From positions 1 through 46,919 of the forward strand of contig OMIX01000056.1 in NCBI GenBank assembly GCA_900299195.1: 46,919 nt of DNA. The letters run 5' to 3'. The notes under the pieces were generated by a model, which had not been told where the DNA came from, did no database searches, and saw nothing but the letters and a program-made list of their open reading frames with translations. The stretch is from Deltaproteobacteria bacterium. GTDB taxonomy: Bacteria > Bdellovibrionota > FAC87 > UBA2466. Within the stretch, counting starts at the first letter, position 1; the number at the start of each line of letters is the position of its first letter. The position numbers and the translations under genes were made by a program. Positions 17,017 through 27,386 of this stretch are shown piece after piece.

Positions 17017-17025
17017 ATTATAGCA
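17017..17025 (-). promoter_or_regulatory. Extended -10 promoter at the GT2 start codon
   Basis: On the minus strand TGCTATAAT (17025 to 17017) is a perfect extended -10 element. Its last base is 6 nt before the ATG at 17010, so the predicted transcript start falls on the ATG itself. No ribosome site is present. Extended -10 promoters need no -35 box, and none is seen. Confidence 0.45.
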
Positions 17026-17048
17026 ATAAAGCTGAATGTCCGTTTGCG

Positions 17049-18272
17049 TTACTCAAGTTCCCCAAAGCAGTAAGGTAGAGCTTCATAGGACTGGGCTTTG
17101 ATCTGGCAAACTCGGAACTGTTTACCTGCTTCTAAAGAGCCAATTTGGTTTTCAAGTCCTAAGGCTGCTGCAGCATTATAGGTGACTCCAGCGATAGCCT
17201 CAGCGACAGTCATTTTCATTTGAGTGCAAGCTAGAGTTGTCATGAGGGGTAAATTTCGGCTTGGACACGTTCCCGGATTAAAATCGGTGGTGAGCGCTAC
17301 TCGAGCTCCCGAGTCTATTAAATCTCGAGCAGGAGCATAAGGAGTTCCCGTAAAAAGCGAGGCTCCTGGGCAAAGAACTGCTACGGTATGGGATCCACTC
17401 AAAACTTTAATGTCCTCTTTTGAAATGTGATCTAAATGGTCGACACTTTGAGCATTAAGTCGAACTGCAAGTGAAGTCCCACCCAAACTTTTGAATTGAT
17501 CTGCATGAATTTTGAGCTGTAGTCCGTGATCTTGGGCAGCAAGACAAAGTTTCTCTGCTTGATTAACGGAAAAATAACCCTCTTCAATAAAAACATCAAA
17601 GTAGTTGGCAAGACCTGAATTTGCAACTTCGGGTATCCATTCCTCACAGACAACTTTCACATAATCTTCAGATCTTCCTTTATATTCCGGCGGAATAGCA
17701 TGAGCGGGCATGAAGGTTGGAACCAATTGAACTGGAACTCTTTGTTGAAGGATCTGAATGCATTTTAGAATTCTAAGTTCAGATTCTAAAGACAGTCCAT
17801 AACCCGATTTAATCTCGATGGTTCCGACTCCTAATTTTTGAAATCGATTGATTTCAATTTCGGCACTTTCCATCAATTCTTCAAAACTTGCTTTTCGGGT
17901 GTGAGATAAAGTTGTAAGGATACCACCACCTTCAGCAGCAATCTCAGAGTATGTTTTTCCTTTTGATCGCAGAGCAAAGTCATGGCTTCTATCACCCGCA
18001 AAAATCAAATGAGTATGGCATTCCACTAACTCTGGTAACCAAACTTCCCCGTCGCAGCTAAAACGATTTACGATCGATTGATACTGTGTAGGAAGATCGT
18101 TCGATTTTCCCACCCAAACAATCTGTGAGGTTTCAGAGTTAGCTACAACCGCAGCCTGAGAAATAACTCCTAAGTCAGCTTCGGTGACGTGTCGCCCCTT
18201 TTTGGCAGCTACGCCTGATAGAGTTACGCACTGGTGGATATTTTCATAAACCACTAAAGCGTCTAGGTTCAC
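17049..18272 (-). CDS. hutI: Imidazolonepropionase
   Basis: Hydrolyses 4-imidazolone-5-propionate to N-formimino-L-glutamate, third step of histidine breakdown. The 407-residue amidohydrolase has the metal motif [12 protein letters not shown], the ARG-type loop [37 protein letters not shown], the HADQF metal site and [17 protein letters not shown]. The ATG at 18272 overlaps the hutU stop by 4 bp. Length matches the family. The next enzyme (HutG or HutF/HutG) is not in the window. Confidence 0.96.
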   Translation of the reverse strand: MNLDALVVYENIHQCVTLSGVAAKKGRHVTEADLGVISQAAVVANSETSQIVWVGKSNDLPTQYQSIVNRFSCDGEVWLPELVECHTHLIFAGDRSHDFALRSKGKTYSEIAAEGGGILTTLSHTRKASFEELMESAEIEINRFQKLGVGTIEIKSGYGLSLESELRILKCIQILQQRVPVQLVPTFMPAHAIPPEYKGRSEDYVKVVCEEWIPEVANSGLANYFDVFIEEGYFSVNQAEKLCLAAQDHGLQLKIHADQFKSLGGTSLAVRLNAQSVDHLDHISKEDIKVLSGSHTVAVLCPGASLFTGTPYAPARDLIDSGARVALTTDFNPGTCPSRNLPLMTTLACTQMKMTVAEAIAGVTYNAAAALGLENQIGSLEAGKQFRVCQIKAQSYEALPYCFGELE

Positions 18273-19930
18273 TTTGACCTCATAGGAATATTTAAATGAG
18301 TCTTACTAGCTACTTTTTCTGCTATTTCATATCCTGCATCAGCATGTCTAAATACTCCCATGGCAGGATCAGAATTTAATACTCGTGACAATCGTTGGTC
18401 TGCCTGAGGAGTTCCATCGGCAACAATAACCATCCCAGAATGAATGGAGTAGCCGATTCCCACTCCTCCTCCATGATGGAGAGAGATCCAGCTAGCACCA
18501 TTGGTGGCATTAATCAAAGCGTTAAGGACTGGCCAGTCAGCAATAGCATCACTGCCATCTTTCATAGCTTCAGTTTCACGGTTTGGACTTGCTACACTTC
18601 CACAATCCAAATGATCACGCCCAATCACAATAGGGGCTTTTACCTTACCCTCTCTGACTAATCGATTGAACATGAGTCCAGCTTTCTCCCGCTCTCCGTA
18701 ACCTAACCAGCAAATACGGGCCGGAAGTCCTTGAAAGTGGATTCTTTCCTTTGCAAGCTTTAACCAACGAGCCAACGATTTGTTTTCAGGAAAAAGTTCT
18801 AAAATGGCCTTGTCGGTGGTGTAAATATCTTCGGGATCCCCGCTAAGAGCGACCCATCGAAACGGTCCTTTTCCTTCACAGAATAAGGGTCGAATATACT
18901 CGGGAACAAAACCGGGGATTTTAAAAGCATCTTCAATCCCCTCAGATTTCGCCACAGCTCGAATGTTATTTCCATAGTCAAAAGTTGGAATTCCTTTTTT
19001 CAAAAAAGAAAGTAAACCGTTCACATGTAGACAGATCGATTGCCGAGAACGTTTTAAATACTCATCGGGATTTTTTTGTCGAAGTAGATTTGCCTCCTCG
19101 AGGGTTAAACCTACGGGAATATAACCTAGAAGAGGGTCATGAGCCGATGTTTGGTCGGTCACTAAATGAGGAAGAAAATTTTGTTCTGCAATTTTAGGAA
19201 TCAGTTCAGCTGCATTACCAACGAGCCCTATCGAAATAGCTTTTTTTTCAGAGGTGTATTTTTTGATTTTTTCTAGAGCCCTATTCAAATCGGTTTCTAT
19301 TTCATCGAGATAGCCAGTTTCCATTCTTCGCTTAATTCTTGAAGCATCAATTTCAATTCCAAGAAAACAGGCCCCATTCATCGTAGCGGCAAGAGGCTGA
19401 GCTCCACCCATTCCACCTAACCCTGCGGTGAGAACCCATTTTCCGGAAAGATCCCCGTTGTAGTGGCGACGTCCCGCCTCAGCAAAAGTTTCAAATGTTC
19501 CTTGAACTATCCCCTGAGTCCCAATGTAGATCCAAGAGCCGGCGGTCATTTGACCAAACATGATGAGCCCTTTTTTTTCTAAGTCCCTAAAATAATCCCA
19601 ATGGGCCCATTGGGGAACGAGAAGAGAATTGGCTAATAATACTCGAGGTGCATTTTCGTGGGAACGAATCACTCCGATAGGCTTTCCCGACTGTATTAAA
19701 AGAGTTTCATCATTATTCAGTTCAGTGAGTGCCTTGACTATCGCATCGAAAGCAGGCCAATTTCTAGCAGCCCGTCCTGACCCGCCGTAAACGACTAGAT
19801 CCTCGGGTCGTTCTGCAACGTCCGGATCTAAATTGTTCATGAGCATTCTCAGGGCGGCCTCTTGAACCCATCCTTTGCAGTGAAGTTCACTCCCTCGAAA
19901 TGCTCTGATATTGTCATGAGGTATTTTCAT
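18269..19930 (-). CDS. hutU: Urocanate hydratase
   Basis: NAD-dependent enzyme that hydrates urocanate to imidazolonepropionate, second step of the hut pathway. The 553 residues contain [38 protein letters not shown] (NAD site), the [16 protein letters not shown] segment, [10 protein letters not shown] and the active-site block [19 protein letters not shown], then [17 protein letters not shown]. Length is standard (about 550-560). ATG overlaps the hutH stop by 4 bp and the stop overlaps hutI by 4 bp, so the three hut enzymes are tightly coupled. Confidence 0.97.
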   Translation of the reverse strand: MKIPHDNIRAFRGSELHCKGWVQEAALRMLMNNLDPDVAERPEDLVVYGGSGRAARNWPAFDAIVKALTELNNDETLLIQSGKPIGVIRSHENAPRVLLANSLLVPQWAHWDYFRDLEKKGLIMFGQMTAGSWIYIGTQGIVQGTFETFAEAGRRHYNGDLSGKWVLTAGLGGMGGAQPLAATMNGACFLGIEIDASRIKRRMETGYLDEIETDLNRALEKIKKYTSEKKAISIGLVGNAAELIPKIAEQNFLPHLVTDQTSAHDPLLGYIPVGLTLEEANLLRQKNPDEYLKRSRQSICLHVNGLLSFLKKGIPTFDYGNNIRAVAKSEGIEDAFKIPGFVPEYIRPLFCEGKGPFRWVALSGDPEDIYTTDKAILELFPENKSLARWLKLAKERIHFQGLPARICWLGYGEREKAGLMFNRLVREGKVKAPIVIGRDHLDCGSVASPNRETEAMKDGSDAIADWPVLNALINATNGASWISLHHGGGVGIGYSIHSGMVIVADGTPQADQRLSRVLNSDPAMGVFRHADAGYEIAEKVASKTHLNIPMRSK

Positions 19931-21441
19931 AAACCTAATTCCTTTTTCATCGCTTGAAACATTTCGCCCGTTCGAAAAGTATTTAAAATAGTTTCTATGT
20001 CTCCATGTAGATTTCGATCGGTTTCAAGAGCTGGAACTTTTTCTCTAACAAATTGATAGAGAAACTGAGGTCCCTTTCCAGGTTTTAGAGGCTTTCGAAA
20101 TTCAAGAGCCTGACTTGCCGCTAGAGCTTCAATGGAAAGACAGGTTTGGGTATTTTCCAAAATAGTTTTTGCTTTCCTAGCACAAAGAGGTCCCATACTG
20201 ACATGATCCTCTTTTTCATTATTGGTAGGTATGGAGTCGGTAGATCCTGGATGGCTAAGCAGCTTGTTTTCTGAAACCAGCGCAGCTGAGGTGACTTGAG
20301 CCATCATAAATCCGGAGTTAAGTCCTTCCTGTTTTACTAAGAAAGTGGGAAGTCCACTGAATGACGGGTCAATCAGTTTAGCCATTCTTCGTTCTGATAA
20401 ACTGGCTAACTCCGAAATGGCCATGCCTAGAATATCCAGCGCAAACGCAACGGGTTGCCCGTGAAAATTACCATTTGAAATCAGTTCACCCGTATCTCCA
20501 TTGACCAAGGGGTTATCGGTCGCTGCGTTTAGCTCGATGGATAACATGTGGCGCACAAAGCTTAAAAGCTCTCGAACCCCTCCGTGAACTTGTGGAGCAC
20601 ATCGGAAGGAGTAAGGGTCTTGAACTCGATCACAATTCTCATGGCTTTTGTAAATTTCACTGCCTTCCATGAAACCTCTTAATAATTTGGCTGTCTGTAT
20701 TTGACCTGGAAAAGGGCGAGTTTGCTGAACCCAATCGGTATAAGCTTTGGGTGTTCCTAAAACTCCTTCTAAGCTAGTGGCGCAGATCAAATCGGCCAAA
20801 TCCATGGTTTCTTCCGCTCTTAGCAAAGTAAGAGCTCCCATAGCGGTCATCTGCTGAGTTCCATTGATGAGGGAAAGACCTTCTTTAGCTCCTAGCCTAA
20901 TGGATTTAAGCCCCGCTAATTGTAAAGCTTCGTGCCCTTTCATCCGTTTGCCTTGGTAAAAAGCCTCTCCTTCTCCAATGAGCACAGAAGCCAGATGAGC
21001 CAGTGGCGCCAGATCACCGCTAGCCCCTACAGAACCTTTGGAAGGAATGACAGGGTGAATTTTGCGATTGAGCATTTCAATGAGAAGTTCCGCAAGTTCT
21101 GGTCGTGCCCCACTATAGCCTTTTACTATCACATTGGTTCTTAGCAAAAGAATGGCTCGCGATTCGGTCTCGCTATGAATTTCTCCTACTCCTGCACAAT
21201 GACTTCGAATTAAATTAACTTGAAGTTGTTCTAACTGGTCCTTATCGATTTTAACTTTACTTAATACGCCAAAACCTGTGTTGATGCTGTAGACTTTTTC
21301 ATCTTGTTGAGCCGCTTTTTCTACCACAGCTCTTGATTTTGCGAGTCTCTCTTTGGCTTTGGGACACAGGGAAACTTTTTCATGCCCCTGAACGATTGAT
21401 TTGAATGATTCCAAAGTAAGCGAATGACCATCCAGCAACAT
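19927..21441 (-). CDS. hutH: Histidine ammonia-lyase
   Basis: Deaminates L-histidine to urocanate, first step of histidine use. The 504-residue protein has YSINTGFG (from Tyr51), the self-forming MIO cofactor tripeptide Ala140-Ser141-Gly142 inside [21 protein letters not shown], and later [10 protein letters not shown] and [15 protein letters not shown]. An AGAGGT ribosome site lies before the ATG at 21441. It follows rpe by only 13 bp on the same strand, so it appears to be co-transcribed with alaS-lptG-def-fmt-rpe. No hut repressor gene is adjacent. Confidence 0.97.
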   Translation of the reverse strand: MLLDGHSLTLESFKSIVQGHEKVSLCPKAKERLAKSRAVVEKAAQQDEKVYSINTGFGVLSKVKIDKDQLEQLQVNLIRSHCAGVGEIHSETESRAILLLRTNVIVKGYSGARPELAELLIEMLNRKIHPVIPSKGSVGASGDLAPLAHLASVLIGEGEAFYQGKRMKGHEALQLAGLKSIRLGAKEGLSLINGTQQMTAMGALTLLRAEETMDLADLICATSLEGVLGTPKAYTDWVQQTRPFPGQIQTAKLLRGFMEGSEIYKSHENCDRVQDPYSFRCAPQVHGGVRELLSFVRHMLSIELNAATDNPLVNGDTGELISNGNFHGQPVAFALDILGMAISELASLSERRMAKLIDPSFSGLPTFLVKQEGLNSGFMMAQVTSAALVSENKLLSHPGSTDSIPTNNEKEDHVSMGPLCARKAKTILENTQTCLSIEALAASQALEFRKPLKPGKGPQFLYQFVREKVPALETDRNLHGDIETILNTFRTGEMFQAMKKELGL

Positions 21442-21454
21442 AACTACCTCTTAA

Positions 21455-22123
21455 CTAACGAGTAACCTGTTTTGTAAGTTCAGCAACTGCAGTTTTATAA
21501 TCCTTAAAACTAAAAAAACCAGTTCCCATAACAAGAATATCGCAGCCACTGACAACAGCTTCTCGGATATTTTCTTTTTTAATGCCGCCATCGATTTGAA
21601 TTTTGACCTTCCTATTTCCAATTCGATTCTTAAGCTCCTTCACTCTTTCGAAAGAATTTTCAATGAAAGACTGTCCCCCAAAACCAGGATTGACACTCAT
21701 GATAAGAATAAAGTCGGCAAAATCTAAAACTCCATTTAATTGCTCTAGAGAAGTGCCTGGATTAATGGCTACCCCAGCTTTCATTCCGAGCTTTTTGATT
21801 TGTTGGAGGGTTCGATGGATGTGCGGACAAGCCTCAATATGGACCGACAACCAATCACATCCGGCTTTTTTAAAATCTTCTAGGTATCGGTCGGCGTCCG
21901 CAATCATTAAATGAGCATCAAAAATGAGTTTCGTTTTTTTTCTCAGCGATTCTAGAACCGGAAATCCAAAAGTAATATTGGGGACAAACTGCCCATCCAT
22001 AATATCGAAGTGAAGTACTTCAATACCCGCCTTTTCCAGTTGTTTGATCTCCTCTCCCAAAGAAGACAAGTCAGAAGCAAGCATAGAAGGAGCGATTTGA
22101 AAGCTTTTTGATTTTGAAGCCAT
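21455..22123 (-). CDS. rpe: Ribulose-phosphate 3-epimerase
   Basis: Interconverts ribulose 5-phosphate and xylulose 5-phosphate in the pentose phosphate pathway. The 222-residue TIM barrel shows IAPSMLASDLSSLGEE, the metal-binding HFDIMDGQFVPNITFG, FDAHLMIADADRY, MSVNPGFGGQSFI and QIDGGIKKENI, followed by a phosphate-binding VMGTGFF. AGGAAG ribosome site before the ATG. It lies 8 bp after fmt and 13 bp before hutH. Confidence 0.96.
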   Translation of the reverse strand: MASKSKSFQIAPSMLASDLSSLGEEIKQLEKAGIEVLHFDIMDGQFVPNITFGFPVLESLRKKTKLIFDAHLMIADADRYLEDFKKAGCDWLSVHIEACPHIHRTLQQIKKLGMKAGVAINPGTSLEQLNGVLDFADFILIMSVNPGFGGQSFIENSFERVKELKNRIGNRKVKIQIDGGIKKENIREAVVSGCDILVMGTGFFSFKDYKTAVAELTKQVTR

Positions 22124-22131
22124 GACAGTTA

Positions 22132-23073
22132 TTAACTTCCTATCTTGTTAAAAGGAAAATTTCCCCGAAAGGCTTGAAGAAATTCTTGAATTTTAAGTCT
22201 TTTTCTATTCTCGGGCTGGATCTCTGTCAAGGCAAGGGCAGTCTGTTGCCCACATTGGATGGTTAAATGGCTTTTATGATCCGTAAAAATGTCGCCGGGT
22301 TTACCTGCGTCTTTTAAAGGAGAAACTCTAGCTCCAAAGATTTTAACTCTTGTGTTTCCCAGTTTAGTTTCGGCTACTGGCCAGGGCTGAAGAGCCCGAA
22401 TCTGGTTGTAAACCTGATGAGCGGGAAGCTCAAAATTGATTCTAGCATCCTCTTTTTCAATTTTTTTTGCATAAGTGACTTGAGATTCATCTTGTGGAGT
22501 CAGATGTGCCTTACCTGCTTCGATAAGCCGAACCGATTCGACCAGAGCCTCGCCGCCTAGATGAGCCAATCGATCCATCAATTGACCAGCAGTTTCCTCA
22601 GGTTCGATGGCTATTTCCTTCTTGAGGACAATATCGCCGGCATCAAGTTTTCTTACGACCTTCTGAATGGTAATTCCAGTGAAGGTTTCTCCGTCCCAAA
22701 TAGCCCTTTGGACAGGGGCTGCCCCACGATATTTCGGGAGTAGGGATCCATGCACATTGAAACACCCTAATTTGGGCAAAGAGAGAATCTCTTCTTTTAA
22801 AATTTGGCCGAAAGCGGCTACTAAAATAATATCTGGCTCGAACGTTCTTAAAACATCAAGGGTAGGTGAGGCATTCACATTGAGCGAAGTTATCACATTG
22901 AGTCCCAATCTACGTCCCAAATCCTCAACCGCAGAGGGAATAACTTTATGACCTCGGCCAGTCGCCTTGGCCACTTGGGAAACTACTGCCACTGGGGGAT
23001 AAAGTTCGTCGCATAGCTTTTCTAGAATCGTCGCTGCAAAAGGGGGAGTTCCCATGTAAATGATTTTTAGCAT
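22132..23073 (-). CDS. fmt: Methionyl-tRNA formyltransferase
   Basis: Transfers a formyl group from 10-formyltetrahydrofolate to initiator Met-tRNA. The 313 residues have the N-terminal IYMGTPPFAATILEKL, the catalytic stretch LPKLGCFNVHGSLLPKYRGAAPVQRAI (with the Asn-His pair), GITIQKVVRKLDAGDI and the C-terminal domain with RALQPWPVA. It begins 1 bp after def ends, the classic def-fmt pair; the formyl group added here is removed later by Def. Length is typical. Confidence 0.96.
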   Translation of the reverse strand: MLKIIYMGTPPFAATILEKLCDELYPPVAVVSQVAKATGRGHKVIPSAVEDLGRRLGLNVITSLNVNASPTLDVLRTFEPDIILVAAFGQILKEEILSLPKLGCFNVHGSLLPKYRGAAPVQRAIWDGETFTGITIQKVVRKLDAGDIVLKKEIAIEPEETAGQLMDRLAHLGGEALVESVRLIEAGKAHLTPQDESQVTYAKKIEKEDARINFELPAHQVYNQIRALQPWPVAETKLGNTRVKIFGARVSPLKDAGKPGDIFTDHKSHLTIQCGQQTALALTEIQPENRKRLKIQEFLQAFRGNFPFNKIGS

Positions 23074-23074
23074 T

Positions 23075-23578
23075 TTACAGAGTCACCGTCTTAGCCAGTT
23101 TTTTCTTAGCCATTCTTCGACGAATGGGAGTTAATCTGTCCACAAATAAAATTCCATCTAAATGGTCGTTTTCATGTTGAATCGCAACAGCGATAAGCCC
23201 TTCGGCCATTAGTGTTTGGGGTTTACCGAAACGATCTTGGAAATCGATCTGGATTTTCTCTTTCCTTTTTACTTCTTCAGAAAATCCAGGAACACTCAAA
23301 CAACCCTCTTCAAAAGTAATGCTTCCGGAACCACAAGAGATAGTAGGGTTAATAAATTCGTAAAGCTGCTTTTCAGCTCCCTCTTCGATAGCGATGTCGA
23401 TCACAAAAACTCTCAATTTGTGGCCCACCTGAGGGGCTGCAAGACCAATCCCGTTTGCGTGGTACATGGTTTCAGCCATATTGTCTAAAAGAGTGTGCAA
23501 AGTCTTATCAAATTTCTCCACTGACTTAGACAATTTGAGTAGTTCTGGATTTGGGTACGTTAAGATATCTAAAAGCAT
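23075..23578 (-). CDS. def: Peptide deformylase
   Basis: Metalloenzyme that removes the N-formyl group from new proteins. The 167-residue protein has all three motifs: GIGLAAPQVG, EEGCLSVPG (metal Cys) and QHENDHLDG (the HExxH-type site; Asn replaces the more usual Ile/Val/Met after HE, which should not matter). A GGAGGAGG ribosome site lies before the ATG. It is placed between lptG (4 bp upstream) and fmt. Confidence 0.96.
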   Translation of the reverse strand: MLLDILTYPNPELLKLSKSVEKFDKTLHTLLDNMAETMYHANGIGLAAPQVGHKLRVFVIDIAIEEGAEKQLYEFINPTISCGSGSITFEEGCLSVPGFSEEVKRKEKIQIDFQDRFGKPQTLMAEGLIAVAIQHENDHLDGILFVDRLTPIRRRMAKKKLAKTVTL

Positions 23579-23582
23579 AATT

Positions 23583-24650
23583 CTATTTCCTCCTCCAAAT
23601 CATGGCTGAGGCAATTAACAAAAAAACCAAATTCGGCGTCCATCCAGCTAAAAAAGGCGGGATGTGGCCTTCTTTACCCACACTAACGGTCAATCTAAAC
23701 AGGATCAAATAGATAAACACTATCACAAAACAAAAACCCACGCCTTTAGCTACCGATTGAGTCTTTAAGGGTTTAAGCGCAAAACCGATTCCGAGCAGAA
23801 CAAAAATGATTGGGGTAAATACCATAGAGATTCGCTCATGATAACTGACCTGCTGTCTTGTGGTATCAAGACCATAGTTTCGATTCCTAGAAATGAACTT
23901 TCTTAGTTCCTTCAGCCTCATCGTTTCTGGTTGAACTTCTAGGGTTTTGTAATCAGAAGGCTTTTCAGGAATTAATCCCTTCTTTTCCTCAAAAGATTCT
24001 ACGACCGGAAATGGGCTGTTGCTATAAGAAGTCGTAAAGCCGTGTTCGATCACCCAGTCCGAATTTAAGTAGGTAGCCTTTTCGGCCCGAATTCGTTGTG
24101 AAATTTCTCCAGAGCTTCCCAGGACAAAGAGGTTAATGTCTTCTAGATTATTATTTTTAGGATCAAAGTGGCCGACGTTGTAAATGACTTTTCCACTGCG
24201 GTACCAGAATCGATCTCGATTAAATTCCAAGTAAGCGTTTCCTTGAGTTTCGATACCCTTTTCTAAAAGCTGACGCTTCTTTTCAAGAAGAGGGACTAAG
24301 GGATCAAACACCACAAATGTAATAGCACTTAAAGCGGCCACAGCGGCCACAAACGTACAGGCCATTCGAAATGTGCTAATTCCGCTGGCATAAAGCGCAA
24401 TGACTTCATTTTGCTTCGATAAACTTGAAACGACTAGCAAAGTCGCCATTAGACAGGCTACAGGCACAAATTGTCTTAAAGCTTCGGGAATTTTGTAGAA
24501 GTAGAGAGTGAGAACCTTCTCAATAGGAAGTCCCAATGACCAAAATTTAGTGAGGAAATCAACAGCCAGAAAAAGCACAGAAAGCCCTAGCAGAATGAGA
24601 ACAAAATAAACTAAGAGCTCTTTAACTAGATATTTATCTAGTGTATCCAT
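23583..24650 (-). CDS. lptG: LptG/LptF-type LPS export permease (YjgP/YjgQ family)
   Basis: Inner-membrane component that, with LptF and the ATPase LptB, extracts lipopolysaccharide and drives it to the outer membrane. The 355 residues have three N-terminal helices beginning LDKYLVKELLVYFVLILLG, the conserved ALRQFVPVACLMATLLVVSSLSKQNEVIALYASGIS coupling region, a periplasmic jelly-roll domain (about 130-260) and three C-terminal helices. Start at ATG 24650, 11 bp after alaS. LptF and LptG are hard to tell apart; lptG is used because of the N-terminus and the lone copy here, with moderate certainty. Confidence 0.88.
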   Translation of the reverse strand: MDTLDKYLVKELLVYFVLILLGLSVLFLAVDFLTKFWSLGLPIEKVLTLYFYKIPEALRQFVPVACLMATLLVVSSLSKQNEVIALYASGISTFRMACTFVAAVAALSAITFVVFDPLVPLLEKKRQLLEKGIETQGNAYLEFNRDRFWYRSGKVIYNVGHFDPKNNNLEDINLFVLGSSGEISQRIRAEKATYLNSDWVIEHGFTTSYSNSPFPVVESFEEKKGLIPEKPSDYKTLEVQPETMRLKELRKFISRNRNYGLDTTRQQVSYHERISMVFTPIIFVLLGIGFALKPLKTQSVAKGVGFCFVIVFIYLILFRLTVSVGKEGHIPPFLAGWTPNLVFLLIASAMIWRRK

Positions 24651-24661
24651 GTTTTTAACCT

Positions 24662-27316
24662 TTATGGGTTAGCTTCTAACCAACTTCTAAATTTGCTAAA
24701 AGCTGCAGGGATTCCCGCGGGATTGGTTCCTCCCGCTTGCGCAAAATCGGCTCTTCCGCCGCCGGATCCCCCAACTTCAGGGGCCAATTCTTTTACAATT
24801 TTCCCGGCATCATAGCGGTCGACAAGATCTTTAGTTAAACCGACACACAACGAAACCTTTCCATCTGCTTGAGAGGCTAGCACCACAATGGTTTTTTCTT
24901 TGAGTTTGTCTCTAAATTGATCAACCAGAGCTCTAAGAATTTTGGCATCACCCGAAGGAATTTGCTCCAGCACAAATTGAATGTCGCGTATTTTTTCAGT
25001 TTTAGTTTCAGTTTTTGAACCTTTGAGATCCGCCTGAGCGACTTTAATTTTTAAGTGCTCATTTTCTTTTTGAAGGTGTTTTAACTGAGAAACTAAGCCC
25101 TCAATTTTTTCAAGAGTTTGGTCCTTAGATCCAAGGAAATGTTCTATTTTAGAAAGCGAGTGACTGCGATCCGATAAAAAATGAAGAGCTTTATTTGAGG
25201 TAATGGCTTCAATCCTTCTGACTCCGCTCGCTACGGAAGACTCAGAAAGAATTTTTAAAACACCAATGTCTGAAATGTTCTGAAGATGGGTTCCTCCACA
25301 AAGCTCAACGCTGAAGTCCCCTTGGCTATCTCCTACTCGAACCACTCGAACTCTTTCTCCATATTTCTCGTCAAAAAAAGCGAGAGCCCCTTTTTTAATG
25401 GCTTCATCGTAGTTCATTTCTTTCACTGTCACAGGAAATTGTTTCTCAATTTGAACATTAACTAAAGTTTCTACGGTGGTGAGTTCTTCCGGAGTGAGTG
25501 CCCTAGGGTACGTGAAATCAAAGCGCAAGCGATTAGAATCTACAAGAGATCCTGCTTGTTTGATCCGTTCTCCCAAAGTTTTTCTTAGAGCAGCATGAAG
25601 CATATGGGTTGCAGTGTGATTGACGGCAGTTTGTCGGCGAGAGATAGGATCCACATCGAGAGTGTAAGGTTTTTGGTTTTCTAAAAGACCTTTTTCAACA
25701 TGGATTTTATGAACAATTTGTTTCGCAACTTTAAAAGTAGCTATTACCTTAGCGTGTACTGTCGGATTATGGATAGTTCCTTGATCTCCTACTTGTCCCC
25801 CACTTTCTGCATAGAATGGGGTGACATCAAATAAAGCGTATCCTTCTTGATGAGTCTCTAAAGTGTGCACTCCTTTACCATGACTGTCGAAGAGCTCGAT
25901 CAATTTCCCCCCTAAGTGAAGATGATCGTAGCCAGCAAATTGGGTGGTGAAATGATGTTTCTCAATAGCTGAAGCTATGGCTTCTAAAGCCCTATTGTGT
26001 TCTCCATGTTGAACCGAGCTTTGGTGTCTTTGTTTTTCCATAAGAGAATCAAAAGACTGTAGATCGACAGATAATCCATGTTCTTTGGCAATCACTTCAA
26101 CCAAGTCAATGGGGAAACCGAAGGTGTCATAAAGTTTAAATGCGACTTCACCAGGAAGTATTGAATGATTATTTTTTGTGACTTTACCGATAGCATCTTC
26201 AATCACCCCCATTCCACGGTGAATTGTTTCATGAAATTTAGCTTCTTCTTCTTCTAACAAGGTCTCTATCAGTTTTTGGTTTTTTGCCAGTTCCGGATAG
26301 ACTTTTCCTAGAATAGCCACAACACTTCCGACTAATTCAAAAATAAAAGGTTGTTCCATTCCCAGTTTTTTTCCGTGACGAATGGCGCGTCTTAAGATCC
26401 GACGTAAAACATATCCTCTTCCTTCATTGCTCGGGGTAACTCCGTCAGCTAAAAGAAAGGTGCTGGATCGTAAATGATCTGCAACAACGCGCATAGAAAC
26501 GTCTAAAGCTTTATCTTTCCCAACTGGGATGTTCACTCGCTTAGAAATGGCATGAATGATCGGAGTAAAAAGATCGGTTTCGTAGTTGCTGTAAACTCCT
26601 TGAAGAACACAACTTAAGCGTTCCAGTCCGGCACCGGTATCTACACTGGGTTTAGGGAGTGCCGTTAGTTTACCTGAGGCATCCCGGTTGTATTGCATGA
26701 AAACTAAATTCCAAATTTCTAAGAATCTCGTATCACAGGGGCATCCAGGCTGGCAGGTAGGTTTTCCACAGCCATATTTTTCACCCCAATCATAGTGAAT
26801 CTCAGTGCAAGGACCGCAAGGACCTGTATCCCCCATGGCCCAGAAATTGTCTTTTTCGCCCAGGCGTACAATCCAGTCGGGACGAACTCCTTGTTCTTTC
26901 CAAATTTCAAAGGCTTCATCATCAGTTTCAAATACGGTGACTCTCAACTTTTCTTTGGGAATTTTGAAATGTTGAGTTAGGAGATCCCAAGCAAAATGGA
27001 TGGCCTCCTTTTTAAAATAGTCTCCGAAAGAAAAGTTACCCAGCATTTCAAAAAAAGTATGATGGCGGGGAGTGAAGCCCACATTTTCTAAGTCATTGTG
27101 TTTTCCTCCGGCTCGAACACATTTTTGAGCGGTAGTGGCTCGGCGGTAACCCAAATCATTATGGCCTAGGAAACAATCTTTAAATTGAACCATTCCTGCA
27201 TTAGTGAAAAGAAGAGTGGGGTCGGCTGCGGGAATTAGGCTAGAGCTTTTAACTTTATGGTGCCCTTGTGCTTCAAAGTACTTTAAAAAGTGGTCGCGAA
27301 TTTCTTGTGATTTCAT
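24662..27316 (-). CDS. alaS: Alanyl-tRNA synthetase
   Basis: Charges tRNA-Ala with alanine and edits mischarged Ser or Gly. The 884-residue protein has the class II start IRDHFLKYFEAQGHHKVKSSSLIPAADPTLLFTNAGM, motif 2 region VGFTPRHHTFFEMLGNFSFGDYF, an editing domain with HTATHMLHAALRK and the zinc/editing VELCGGTH, a coiled segment, and the C-terminal glycine-rich GGSGGGRADFAQAGG of the C-Ala domain. Length matches the family. It is the first gene of the alaS-lptG-def-fmt-rpe-hutHUI run; a gap of 70 bp separates it from the HD-domain gene upstream. Confidence 0.97.
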   Translation of the reverse strand: MKSQEIRDHFLKYFEAQGHHKVKSSSLIPAADPTLLFTNAGMVQFKDCFLGHNDLGYRRATTAQKCVRAGGKHNDLENVGFTPRHHTFFEMLGNFSFGDYFKKEAIHFAWDLLTQHFKIPKEKLRVTVFETDDEAFEIWKEQGVRPDWIVRLGEKDNFWAMGDTGPCGPCTEIHYDWGEKYGCGKPTCQPGCPCDTRFLEIWNLVFMQYNRDASGKLTALPKPSVDTGAGLERLSCVLQGVYSNYETDLFTPIIHAISKRVNIPVGKDKALDVSMRVVADHLRSSTFLLADGVTPSNEGRGYVLRRILRRAIRHGKKLGMEQPFIFELVGSVVAILGKVYPELAKNQKLIETLLEEEEAKFHETIHRGMGVIEDAIGKVTKNNHSILPGEVAFKLYDTFGFPIDLVEVIAKEHGLSVDLQSFDSLMEKQRHQSSVQHGEHNRALEAIASAIEKHHFTTQFAGYDHLHLGGKLIELFDSHGKGVHTLETHQEGYALFDVTPFYAESGGQVGDQGTIHNPTVHAKVIATFKVAKQIVHKIHVEKGLLENQKPYTLDVDPISRRQTAVNHTATHMLHAALRKTLGERIKQAGSLVDSNRLRFDFTYPRALTPEELTTVETLVNVQIEKQFPVTVKEMNYDEAIKKGALAFFDEKYGERVRVVRVGDSQGDFSVELCGGTHLQNISDIGVLKILSESSVASGVRRIEAITSNKALHFLSDRSHSLSKIEHFLGSKDQTLEKIEGLVSQLKHLQKENEHLKIKVAQADLKGSKTETKTEKIRDIQFVLEQIPSGDAKILRALVDQFRDKLKEKTIVVLASQADGKVSLCVGLTKDLVDRYDAGKIVKELAPEVGGSGGGRADFAQAGGTNPAGIPAAFSKFRSWLEANP

Positions 27317-27386
27317 GAGGGCAGTTTACCTTTAACCCTCCGCATAACGCAAACGACTAGTTGAGCAAAAAAGGGTGAATTTTAAG

